Below the pieces are notes generated by a model. The model ran no database searches, was not told the origin of the DNA, and saw only the letters and a program-made list of their open reading frames with translations. This document shows positions 1-5,722 of a DNA stretch of 5,750 bases, in pieces. A program made the position numbers and the translations under genes. Numbering within the stretch: position 1 is the stretch's first letter; every line of letters begins with the position of its first letter. Where the stretch lies: assembly GCA_021780795.1 (NCBI GenBank), contig JAJXYA010000221.1, positions 1 to 5,750 on the forward strand, in the 5' to 3' direction. Source of the DNA: Bacillota bacterium (GTDB lineage: Bacteria; Bacillota_A; Clostridia; Clostridiales; Clostridiaceae).

Positions 1-37
1 TTCTCAATTGTTATCCCCTTTGTATTCCTCTGGGGCA

Positions 38-60
38 GAAAACAATTATTAATTGTTTTC
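38..60. repeat. Perfect 23-nt palindrome (operator-like or hairpin)
   Basis: The 11-nt arm GAAAACAATTA at 38-48 is followed by one T and then its exact reverse complement at 50-60. If a two-base CA bulge (36-37) is allowed, pairing continues outward with TGGGG (31-35) against CCTCA (61-65), including one G-T pair. There is no T-run on either side, so a simple intrinsic terminator is unlikely. AT-rich dyads built on ACAATT/AATTGT half-sites resemble operators of MarR-type repressors, but this is only resemblance. It probably belongs to a gene left of the window. Confidence 0.5.
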
Positions 61-110
61 CCTCACTTATATAAGAACTTAGGGGCTTTCCTTCTGAGAT
101 ATTCTTAAAG

Positions 111-140
111 CACAAAAGGGCCACATTTTAAATATGCCCT
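111..140 (-). terminator. Intrinsic terminator of the triple-rhodanese gene
   Basis: On the minus strand, 19 nt after the TAA stop of the rhodanese gene, AGGGC (140-136) pairs with GCCCT (121-117). The stem can continue inward with about five A-T or G-T pairs past a single bulged G, closing on a 3-nt loop. The stem is followed by TTTTGTG, a short imperfect U-tract. Position and shape fit a rho-independent terminator; the weak U-tract lowers certainty. Confidence 0.6.
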
Positions 141-158
141 CTTGTACTTAAATTATAA

Positions 159-1553
159 TTATTTTGTTGGTTCGCCTTTTTCTATAGGGTTTGCTGGATT
201 TCCAGTGTTTCCACTCCATTCATTCCAACCACCATCATAAAGGGAGATATTCTTGAGTCCCATAACATCAGCATAAGTTAAAGCTTGAGCTGCTCTCCAT
301 CCTGTTCCACAGAAGAAAGATAATCTTTGTTCTGGAGTAATACCCCATTCTTTCCACATAACAAGTATTTCGTCGCTATTACGCATTGTGCTGTCTATGT
401 TTGTGTAGTCACTTAAACTACTATTATCTTTACCTGCATGACCCCAAACTGAACCTGCTGGGCGTCCCATTGGTTTTATGTAATCATATCCAGAGGTCTT
501 ACCAATGTGCTCATCCCAAGTTCTTATATCAACCAATTTACTTCCAGCTTTGTCAGCTATTATTTCCTTAGCTTGTGGTAAATCAACAATATATCCTTTA
601 TTCACAGGAACCGTTGCACCAAAGGAAGCTACAGGTGATTTCTTATTTGATGTTTTTTCTAATTCATATCCTGCAGTTGACCATTTTGCAAGTCCACCGT
701 TTAATACTCTAACATCTTTAACACCCATATACTTTAATATTGCAGCCACTCTGAAAGAAGGCATTGAGTCTGTTCCGTATAATACCACAGTAGTATCAGT
801 TGTTATTCCATTTTTCTCTGCAAATTTTTGTAATTTTGCATCAGAAAGACGATTCCATAATGGCCCTTCTTCTACTTCATCTGTATTTATATGAACTGCA
901 CCTTTTATATGTCCAACTTTTAAATAATCTGGTGAATCTTTTTCTTCTCCCCAGCTTGCTTCAAATACTTTAAATTCTTTACCAGTATATGTTTCTGGAT
1001 TTTTGCCATCTACTAAATCCTTAACCCATGAAGCTGAAACTAACATTTTATAGTTTGCATAAGCAGTCATAGGAAGACTTTCGTCATTAGCCCATTCTTT
1101 AACATCATATACATATAGGTTCTTAAAACCCTTTTGTGCTAAATAGTTTGCAACTTCATTTGAGTCTTTTCCATTTGCATCATAAAGCACTATATTCTTT
1201 TCGATAGTTATTCCCTTTGTTTTTAAATCAGCATCTAAGCGTGTAGTCTTATCTTTATCCGTAACTTTTAACCAAGCTGCTGAAAAATCTGTTGCTCCTT
1301 TTATATGGCCACTTCTTTTTACTCCATCAAGCTTCCATCCATTAAAAGCATCATTTTCTCTTGTATCTACTACTACCCAGTCACTTTTTCCTAATTTATC
1401 TTTTAAATCTTCTGTGCTCATTATTTTAATTCCTGATGCAGTCGTCTTTGGTGCATCATTTTTTGCACTTTTATTACTTGAACATCCAATAAAAGACACT
1501 GTAGTAAGAATAGTAATAAGCGCAGTTATCGCAATTTTAGTTATTTTTTTCAC
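159..1553 (-). CDS. ynjE: Triple-rhodanese-domain sulfurtransferase lipoprotein, YnjE-like
   Basis: This is a predicted sulfurtransferase (thiosulfate or persulfide sulfur to a thiophilic acceptor) held on the outer face of the membrane. I choose the GTG at 1551-1553, giving 464 residues: it has AAGGAG (1562-1567) 8 nt upstream and gives a clean lipoprotein signal (KK at 2-3, hydrophobic 7-22, lipobox FIGC with Cys24). The frame stays open to an ATG at 1625, but that adds 24 residues with no signal-peptide character. Three rhodanese domains follow, at about 42-162, 171-301 and 320-452. Only the third has a catalytic loop, CGTGWRA starting at Cys415. The matching loops of domains 1 and 2 (VLYDANGKDS, VLYGTDSMPS) lack cysteine. 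Apart from the lipidated Cys24, Cys415 is the only cysteine. E. coli YnjE (about 435 residues) has the same three-domain plan with the active site in the last domain. In E. coli it lies beside ynjBCD, as a YnjBCD-like importer does here. The natural substrate is unknown. Confidence 0.9.
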   Translation of the reverse strand: MKKITKIAITALITILTTVSFIGCSSNKSAKNDAPKTTASGIKIMSTEDLKDKLGKSDWVVVDTRENDAFNGWKLDGVKRSGHIKGATDFSAAWLKVTDKDKTTRLDADLKTKGITIEKNIVLYDANGKDSNEVANYLAQKGFKNLYVYDVKEWANDESLPMTAYANYKMLVSASWVKDLVDGKNPETYTGKEFKVFEASWGEEKDSPDYLKVGHIKGAVHINTDEVEEGPLWNRLSDAKLQKFAEKNGITTDTTVVLYGTDSMPSFRVAAILKYMGVKDVRVLNGGLAKWSTAGYELEKTSNKKSPVASFGATVPVNKGYIVDLPQAKEIIADKAGSKLVDIRTWDEHIGKTSGYDYIKPMGRPAGSVWGHAGKDNSSLSDYTNIDSTMRNSDEILVMWKEWGITPEQRLSFFCGTGWRAAQALTYADVMGLKNISLYDGGWNEWSGNTGNPANPIEKGEPTK

Positions 1554-1561
1554 AGTAATCA

Positions 1562-1567
1562 CTCCTT
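1562..1567 (-). promoter_or_regulatory. Ribosome binding site deciding the GTG start of the rhodanese gene
   Basis: AAGGAG on the minus strand lies 8 nt before the GTG at 1551-1553. It favours this start over the in-frame ATG at 1623-1625, which has only GAGG 4 nt upstream. Confidence 0.8.
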
Positions 1568-1588
1568 CTCCAGGAAAAAGTCTATCAT

Positions 1589-1597
1589 ATAATACCA
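1589..1597 (-). promoter_or_regulatory. Candidate extended -10 promoter of the rhodanese gene
   Basis: The minus strand reads TGGTATTAT, an extended -10 element (TGn plus a 5/6 match to TATAAT). No convincing -35 lies 16-18 nt upstream, which extended -10 promoters tolerate. Transcription would start near 1582, giving a leader of about 30 nt that contains the ribosome binding site but not the ATG at 1625, in agreement with the GTG start. A rival is TTATAA (1684-1689), 17 nt, TATAAC (1661-1666), which would start near 1654. Confidence 0.4.
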
Positions 1598-1636
1598 AAA
1601 CTAGCAATCGATATTCCCTATACATACGACCTCAAC

Positions 1637-1653
1637 TATTGGAATACCCAATA
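1637..1653. repeat. Inverted repeat upstream of the rhodanese gene (possible operator)
   Basis: TATTGG (1637-1642) and CCAATA (1648-1653) are exact inverted copies separated by 5 nt. The dyad lies about 55-70 nt upstream of the start predicted from the extended -10 box, or directly over the start predicted from the rival promoter. Either place suits a regulator site. No known consensus is recognised. Confidence 0.35.
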
Positions 1654-1709
1654 ACGCAGTGTTATAACTACTGTAATGTTCCCTTATAAATATCGTATTA
1701 TAGTTAAGC

Positions 1710-1722
1710 GTGCTAATAGCAC
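1710..1722. repeat. Short hairpin downstream of the leftward VTT gene
   Basis: GTGCT (1710-1714) and AGCAC (1718-1722) are exact inverted copies around a 3-nt loop, 30-40 nt past the stop of the gene ending at 1752. No T-run follows on the minus strand, so it is at best a weak terminator or RNA-stabilising hairpin; read-through into the rhodanese gene is possible. Confidence 0.3.
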
Positions 1723-1751
1723 TTGAGTACCACCTTATTATTTTCATGAAA

Positions 1752-2411
1752 TCATTTATTAATGACCTCTGAAATTCTCTTTTTTAAAGCATAGGATATT
1801 ACAAGAAGTCCAACTAAAAGAGCTATAGACACATAGAAACTAGACGATGCAGTCTGAGCTGCTTTATCTCCAATGTTTATAAAAACAAATATACCAGGTA
1901 TCGTCCCTAAAATCGTAGCTAAAGCAAAGTCTTTAAACTTTACCCCTGAGAAACCTGCCGCATAACTAATAACATCAAAGGGGAAAAGAGGAATAAGTCT
2001 AAGTGTAAATACTAAGGCAAAGCCCTTATTTTTAATAGCATTTTCTAAGTTTGATATGTCTTTTTTAATGAATTTATTGAAAACCTTATGACCTAAGGTT
2101 CTGGCTAAGAAAAAAGATAATGTACCGCCAAAGCTGGCGCCAATCATTGTGTAAATAAATCCACCCACCATTCCAAAACACATTCCTCCAGCAATGGCAA
2201 GAACTGAATCTGGAAAAAGTGTAAGAGGTACAAAAGTAAATAAAATTATATAGATTACAGGTGAGAACACTCCATAAGATTCAACAAAAGCTTTTACATT
2301 TTCAGGGGTACACTGACGTAGCGTTTTCATATTGCAAAGGGCATACATAACGATTGTAATTATTATTAAAAAAGGCATTACCTTTAAAATATTTATCATC
2401 TTTTTACTCAT
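1752..2411 (-). CDS. TVP38/TMEM64 family (VTT domain) membrane protein, YdjX/YdjZ-like
   Basis: This is a 219-residue integral membrane protein of the TVP38/TMEM64 family, part of the VTT/DedA superfamily. Some members move lipids or act as membrane transporters; the job of bacterial YdjX/YdjZ types is unsettled. Hydrophobic segments lie at about 10-27, 49-67, 68-105 (including the glycine-rich re-entrant stretch AIAGGMCFG, 72-80) and 193-209. The family signature RLIPLFPFDVISYAAG is at 138-153, followed by GTIPG at 169-173. The length is usual for the family. The start is firm: ATG with AAGGAGG (2417-2423) 5 nt upstream. It is divergent from a second family member at 2592 and lies upstream of, and on the same strand as, the rhodanese lipoprotein gene, from which it is separated by 198 nt. 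E. coli likewise has two such proteins (YdjX, YdjZ) near ynjBCDE; which one this matches cannot be decided by eye. Confidence 0.9.
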   Translation of the reverse strand: MSKKMINILKVMPFLIIITIVMYALCNMKTLRQCTPENVKAFVESYGVFSPVIYIILFTFVPLTLFPDSVLAIAGGMCFGMVGGFIYTMIGASFGGTLSFFLARTLGHKVFNKFIKKDISNLENAIKNKGFALVFTLRLIPLFPFDVISYAAGFSGVKFKDFALATILGTIPGIFVFINIGDKAAQTASSSFYVSIALLVGLLVISYALKKRISEVINK

Positions 2412-2424
2412 AAAAACCTCCTTG

Positions 2425-2443
2425 TAGCACTCCTAAGAGGCTA
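2425..2443 (-). other. Small leader hairpin next to a ribosome binding site
   Basis: In the 5' leader of the leftward VTT gene, TAGC pairs with GCTA and an inner three pairs (CTC with GAG) close on a 4-nt loop, with one bulged base. It ends one nucleotide before the AAGGAGG ribosome binding site. It could affect mRNA stability or translation, but a hairpin of seven pairs can arise by chance. Confidence 0.25.
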
Positions 2444-2495
2444 ATAATTATATATATAAATACACCGAACTTTTTAAGTCTATACTAAGACGTTC

Positions 2496-2523
2496 ATTAT
2501 ATCAAGAGTTAACTTGGTTTAAT
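2496..2523 (-). promoter_or_regulatory. Candidate promoter of the leftward VTT gene
   Basis: On the minus strand, ATTAAA (2523-2518; 3/6 match to the -35 consensus) is followed after 16 nt by a perfect TATAAT (2501-2496). The -10 is preceded by TGA, making an extended -10 (TGnTATAAT) that offsets the weak -35. Transcription would begin near 2489, leaving a leader of about 78 nt. A second TATAAT at 2452-2447 has no -35 partner. Confidence 0.5.
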
Positions 2524-2526
2524 GGC

Positions 2527-2555
2527 TTTTTAAAAATAGATGTTTGTTATATAAT
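2527..2555 (+). promoter_or_regulatory. Candidate promoter of the rightward VTT gene
   Basis: TTTTTA (2527-2532; 3/6 match to the -35 consensus) is followed after 17 nt by a perfect TATAAT (2550-2555). The -35 lies only a few bases from that of the divergent promoter, so one bound regulator could affect both genes. The ribosome binding site AAAGGAGG is at 2577-2584, 7 nt before the ATG. Confidence 0.5.
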
Positions 2556-2591
2556 CATTGATGACGTCCTATATTTAAAGGAGGAAACCTA

Positions 2592-3263
2592 ATGAAACAA
2601 TTTAAAAAATCAACTTACATAAAGATCATTATACTGATAGCCTTTGCTTGTTTATTTTTTACTCAACCTATAAAAGAAATGATTTCTGTACTAAGTATGA
2701 TAGATGTTGAGTCTATAAAAAAATATATTTTATCCTTTGGACCTTTGGCTCCTGTTATATCGTTCATCCTAATGATACTTCAATCCGTTGTGGCACCATT
2801 GCCTGCTTTTATAATAACCTTTGCTAACGCCGGATTATTTGGCTGGGTGAATGGAGCCCTATTATCTTGGAGCAGTGCTATGGCGGGAGCCGTATTATGC
2901 TTTTTCATAGCAAGACTACTGGGTAGAGATGTAGTAGAGAAATTAACAAGCAAATTTGCCTTGAAAAGTATTGATGACTTTTTCGAAAAGCATGGTAAAT
3001 ACGCAATACTAATTGCTAGATTACTTCCTTTCATTTCTTTTGATATTGTAAGCTATGCGGCAGGACTAACATCAATGAGCTTTTGGTCTTTCTTTATAGC
3101 TACTGCTATTGGACAACTTCCTGCTACAGTTATTTACTCTTATGTTGGGGGTATGCTAGCTGGTGGAGCAAAAATGATGGTTTTTGGACTTTTAACTTTA
3201 TTTGCTGTAAGTGTATTAATGTTATTACTTAAAAAAATATACAATGGGAAAAGTACAAAATAA
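2592..3263 (+). CDS. TVP38/TMEM64 family (VTT domain) membrane protein, YdjX/YdjZ-like
   Basis: This second member of the family has 223 residues. It has an N-terminal membrane segment at about 9-24, hydrophobic stretches at 50-80 (with the proline pair PLP at 69-71) and 87-109, the signature RLLPFISFDIVSYAAG at 143-158, GQLP at 174-177 and a last membrane helix at 195-214 with a basic C-terminal tail. The signature is close to that of the leftward neighbour (both share FD-V/I-SYAAG), but the N-terminal halves differ, so this looks like an old duplication rather than a recent copy. The start is firm, with AAAGGAGG 7 nt before the ATG. It is the only gene on the plus strand and converges with the importer operon, sharing a terminator. 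Function is inferred only at family level: a polytopic membrane protein, possibly handling lipid or solute movement. The cognate could be YdjX or YdjZ. Confidence 0.9.
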   Translation: MKQFKKSTYIKIIILIAFACLFFTQPIKEMISVLSMIDVESIKKYILSFGPLAPVISFILMILQSVVAPLPAFIITFANAGLFGWVNGALLSWSSAMAGAVLCFFIARLLGRDVVEKLTSKFALKSIDDFFEKHGKYAILIARLLPFISFDIVSYAAGLTSMSFWSFFIATAIGQLPATVIYSYVGGMLAGGAKMMVFGLLTLFAVSVLMLLLKKIYNGKSTK

Positions 3264-3271
3264 AAATAAGA

Positions 3272-3299
3272 AGCTATGTCCTTTACTTAAGGCATAGCT
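3272..3299. terminator. Bidirectional terminator between convergent genes
   Basis: AGCTATG (3272-3278) pairs with CATAGCT (3293-3299), and CCTT (3280-3283) with AAGG (3289-3292). One T (3279) is bulged and the loop is 5 nt. The stem begins 8 nt after the stop of the rightward VTT gene and 47 nt after the stop of the leftward ATPase gene. Read on the minus strand it is followed by TCTTATTTTTATTTT, a good U-tract. On the plus strand the tail (CCTTTATT) is weaker. Confidence 0.75.
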
Positions 3300-3346
3300 C
3301 CTTTATTGACTTAACTCATCTACACTCTCCAAATTTTTTTCCATTT

Positions 3347-4012
3347 TTATTCAATATTACCATTTTTCATAGTAATGATTCTATCAGATAAAAGATATGC
3401 TTCATTCTTATCATGAGTAACAAATACAATAGTTAAACCACTATTTTGATGTAATTCTTTTATTAATTGTCCCATTTCAAGCCTCAACTCTTCATTTAAG
3501 GAACTAAAGGGCTCATCCATAAATAGTACTTTAGGGTTTGAAACAAGAGCCCTTGCAATAGCTGCCCTTTGACATTGCCCCCCACTAAGCTCCGAGGGGT
3601 ACCTTTTTTCAAGTCCTTTAAGCTTAAGCTTATCAAGCATAACCAATGCTAAAGCTATTCTCTGTGCCTTATTTATCTTCTGCATTTTAAGACCAAAACA
3701 TATATTGTCCATTAAAGACATATTAGGAAATAATAAAGGTTGCTGTGTTACCATAGCATAGTTTTTCTTCTCAACAGGCATTTCAGTAATATCCTTGCCA
3801 TCCTCTAAAATCATCCCTTTATCAGGTTTTATAAGGCCAACCATAAGCTTTAAAAGTGTTGTTTTCCCACAACCAGATGGACCTAGCACCGAAACAAATT
3901 CTCCACTATTAATTGTTAGATTTATATGCTCTATAGCAAAAACATCTTCGCCTTGGATTTTTTTATCCACATGAAAAGTTTTTTTTATATCTATCAGCTC
4001 TAGTTTAGGCAT
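3347..4012 (-). CDS. ynjD: ABC transporter ATP-binding protein, YnjD-like
   Basis: This is the cytoplasmic ATPase that powers the importer whose permeases are encoded immediately upstream. All ABC motifs are present in its 221 residues: Walker A GPSGCGKTT at 44-52, Q-loop Gln90, signature LSGGQ at 142-146, Walker B VLFMDE at 162-167 with catalytic Glu167, and the H-loop His200 (VTHD). The D-loop reads SSLN (170-173), with Asn where most family members have Asp. There is no C-terminal regulatory domain, so it is a minimal ATPase like E. coli YnjD (about 217 residues) rather than a MalK or PotA type. The ATG has GGAGG 6 nt upstream, lying in the 15-nt gap after the preceding permease stop. It is the last gene of the operon, before a strong hairpin. 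The ATPase role is certain; the YnjD assignment rests on length and on the neighbouring ynjC-like and ynjE-like genes. Confidence 0.93.
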   Translation of the reverse strand: MPKLELIDIKKTFHVDKKIQGEDVFAIEHINLTINSGEFVSVLGPSGCGKTTLLKLMVGLIKPDKGMILEDGKDITEMPVEKKNYAMVTQQPLLFPNMSLMDNICFGLKMQKINKAQRIALALVMLDKLKLKGLEKRYPSELSGGQCQRAAIARALVSNPKVLFMDEPFSSLNEELRLEMGQLIKELHQNSGLTIVFVTHDKNEAYLLSDRIITMKNGNIE

Positions 4013-4027
4013 TGGTTGCCTCCTTCC

Positions 4028-4837
4028 TTATAGTATTTTAAAATATTTCTTTTTATAATAATTTCTTAAGACAAAATCTAAGAGCAAAATATTAATTAAA
4101 GCTATTAAAGAAAAAACTAAGCTGTAAACTGACCCAATGGCTTTATCTCCGCCATTTATAAAGGGGATCATTATAATAGATAAGGTAACAACTTTTCCTC
4201 CTCCAACTAAAAGAGTTAGAAGATACTGACTTGCTGATATTAAAAAGGTAAGGCTTGCACCTGCCAAGATTGAAGGCAACAAATGAGGTAAAAGGATGTA
4301 ATAAAATCTTTTTATTGCCGTAGCACCTAATAGCGCCGCTTGCTGCTCAAGGGCTACATCCAAAGTGTTAAATGAAACCATCATTGCCTTCACCATATAA
4401 GGCAGTGTTGGTAGTATATGTGCTAAAACAACTCCAAATATAGACTCGGTTAAACCAAGTTTAATAAACACAGTATACATTCCCATGATTGCCGTAAATG
4501 GCGGTATAATTATAGGTGCAAATAAAATTATTTTCATTATTGCCTTACCCTTGAATTCGTATCTCTCTAGGGCAAGTGAAGCTGGAATGGCTAATATTAA
4601 ATCTAATATTATTACAGATACGCCTATAATCAGGGTATTTAATATAGCCTCATAGGTATTGGAATTTCCATAAAACACGTATTTAATAGCTCTCATTGTA
4701 AAATGTTTTGGAAAGGCATCTGGCCATCTGAAGTTAAAGGATATACTTGTAAAAATCAGTGGGATGAACGGAATTATAACTAAAACTGCAAATACTAAAG
4801 CGACAATGAAAAGCTTTATATGTTTTATTCTACTCAA
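4028..4837 (-). CDS. ABC transporter permease, second subunit (YnjC C-terminal-half-like)
   Basis: This is a 269-residue membrane permease with six predicted helices (about 8-33, 64-90, 101-125, 130-152, 185-210, 236-258). The cytoplasmic EAA loop, which docks onto the ATPase, is at 164-184: EQQAALLGA followed by ILLP. The layout is that of the binding-protein-dependent importer family (thiamine, iron, sulfate, polyamine and YnjC types). The start is a TTG at 4835-4837, only 6 nt after the stop of the preceding permease. The only ribosome binding site visible is a modest GGTGA ending 6 nt before it, which overlaps the end of the upstream gene, so translation is probably coupled. It would pair with the other permease as a heterodimer. 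In E. coli the two halves are one YnjC protein of about 511 residues; here they are separate. The substrate cannot be read from the sequence. Confidence 0.9.
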   Translation of the reverse strand: MSRIKHIKLFIVALVFAVLVIIPFIPLIFTSISFNFRWPDAFPKHFTMRAIKYVFYGNSNTYEAILNTLIIGVSVIILDLILAIPASLALERYEFKGKAIMKIILFAPIIIPPFTAIMGMYTVFIKLGLTESIFGVVLAHILPTLPYMVKAMMVSFNTLDVALEQQAALLGATAIKRFYYILLPHLLPSILAGASLTFLISASQYLLTLLVGGGKVVTLSIIMIPFINGGDKAIGSVYSLVFSLIALINILLLDFVLRNYYKKKYFKIL

Positions 4838-4843
4838 TTTTTA

Positions 4844-5722
4844 TCACCATCTCATTTCTTTCTTTATATCCCACTTCTTTATTGTTTTGTATGCACAAAT
4901 ACCAAGAACAGCGGTAATAGTAACTAGTATAAAATTTGCTGCAAGAGCCAGCGGCCTTGCTGATAATTCTCCATTGAAGTAAATATCATAAGCAAATACA
5001 GATATAAACTTTGGATAGGTAACACCAAGTAAATATGGCACTTCAAAATCTGAGAAGGTGAAAGCGAAAACTATAAGCATTGAAGAAATCCATGTGGGCA
5101 TTAGTAATGGTAATACTACTTCTTTAAAAAAATCTATTCTGGTACCACCAAAAACCCTTGCTATTTCAAGCCAAGAATCTTCTACTCTTTGAACAACAGG
5201 TATTAACATAAGTATAATAAAGGGTGTTTCCTTCCAAATATATGTAATGATTATGCCAAAGCTGTTTATGTCATTTATTATTGAAGGAAATGCTTCCATG
5301 GTTTTTGTTATTCCCAGGCCATAGCTTATACTAGAAATTAAGCCACTTTTCATTAGCAAAAGACCTATAAGATATGCTGCAGTAATATGAGGTACAAGTA
5401 TAGGAATTTGAAAAATTCTTCTAAATAGTTTTGAAAATCTATTTTCTTCTATCACAAACAATATATTAATTAACACCATAGAAATAATCCCTGAAATTAT
5501 GGTTGAAATAGTAGCTACCTTAAAAGTAAGCTGCAAGGATTTAAAAAAATCAGTAGAAGAAAGAAGCTCTTTGTAGGCATTTACCGTAAAGTGAGAATTT
5601 CCACTTATGCTGCTAAGTCCTAGGCTTTGTATAAAACCTAGGATGAGGCCACCAAAAAATAAAATTGTTATTATCAATATAGCTGGTGCAATTAGGATAT
5701 AAGGTTTAATTTTTTGATACAT
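4844..5722 (-). CDS. ABC transporter permease, first subunit (YnjC N-terminal-half-like)
   Basis: This is a 292-residue membrane permease with six predicted helices (about 8-30, 66-91, 104-127, 153-180, 206-232, 257-279). The EAA loop is at about 185-205: LEIARVFGG followed by VVLP. The N-terminus ahead of the core and the extracellular stretch at 31-65 fit the first of two permease subunits in thiamine/iron/sulfate-type importers. The ATG at 5720-5722 is preceded by GGTGGAAAGAAT, a moderate ribosome binding site, and an in-frame TAG lies just upstream, so this is the earliest start. Its first 17 nt overlap the end of the preceding reading frame, which probably encodes the solute-binding protein; such overlap means coupled translation. 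It is followed after 6 nt by the second permease. The permease role is secure; the specific YnjC-type assignment is inferred from context. Confidence 0.9.
   Translation of the reverse strand: MYQKIKPYILIAPAILIITILFFGGLILGFIQSLGLSSISGNSHFTVNAYKELLSSTDFFKSLQLTFKVATISTIISGIISMVLINILFVIEENRFSKLFRRIFQIPILVPHITAAYLIGLLLMKSGLISSISYGLGITKTMEAFPSIINDINSFGIIITYIWKETPFIILMLIPVVQRVEDSWLEIARVFGGTRIDFFKEVVLPLLMPTWISSMLIVFAFTFSDFEVPYLLGVTYPKFISVFAYDIYFNGELSARPLALAANFILVTITAVLGICAYKTIKKWDIKKEMRW

Noticed and set aside
38..60. OhrR box or Rex box as the identity of the palindrome.
   Set aside because: OhrR half-sites are normally closer together, and Rex sites have TTGTTAA/TTAACAA arms; neither fits exactly.
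72..107. Imperfect hairpin with TAAGAA/TTCTTA outer arms and CTTAG/CTGAG inner arms.
   Set aside because: It needs a 3-nt bulge, a G-T pair and a large loop, and has no U-tract; not strong enough to list.
386..894. Two overlapping plus-strand open frames (386-571 and 505-894).
   Set aside because: Both lie inside the well-supported rhodanese gene on the other strand and encode no recognisable domain.
1554..1625. A 72-nt in-frame N-terminal extension of the rhodanese gene starting at an ATG.
   Set aside because: The extension spoils the lipoprotein signal layout, has a weaker and too-close ribosome binding site, and would lie upstream of the best predicted promoter.
1414..1689. Plus-strand open frame of 91 codons.
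   Set aside because: Its hydrophobic stretch is the mirror of the rhodanese signal peptide on the other strand; it has no good ribosome binding site.
2780..3034. Minus-strand open frame of 84 codons.
   Set aside because: It lies entirely within the rightward VTT gene, whose family motifs are clear.
3905..3920. AATTGTTAG resembling the half-site seen at 6-17 and 51-62.
   Set aside because: It is inside the ATPase coding region and short enough to be chance in AT-rich DNA.
4764..4982. Plus-strand open frame of 72 codons.
   Set aside because: It runs antisense across the junction of the two permease genes and resembles nothing known.
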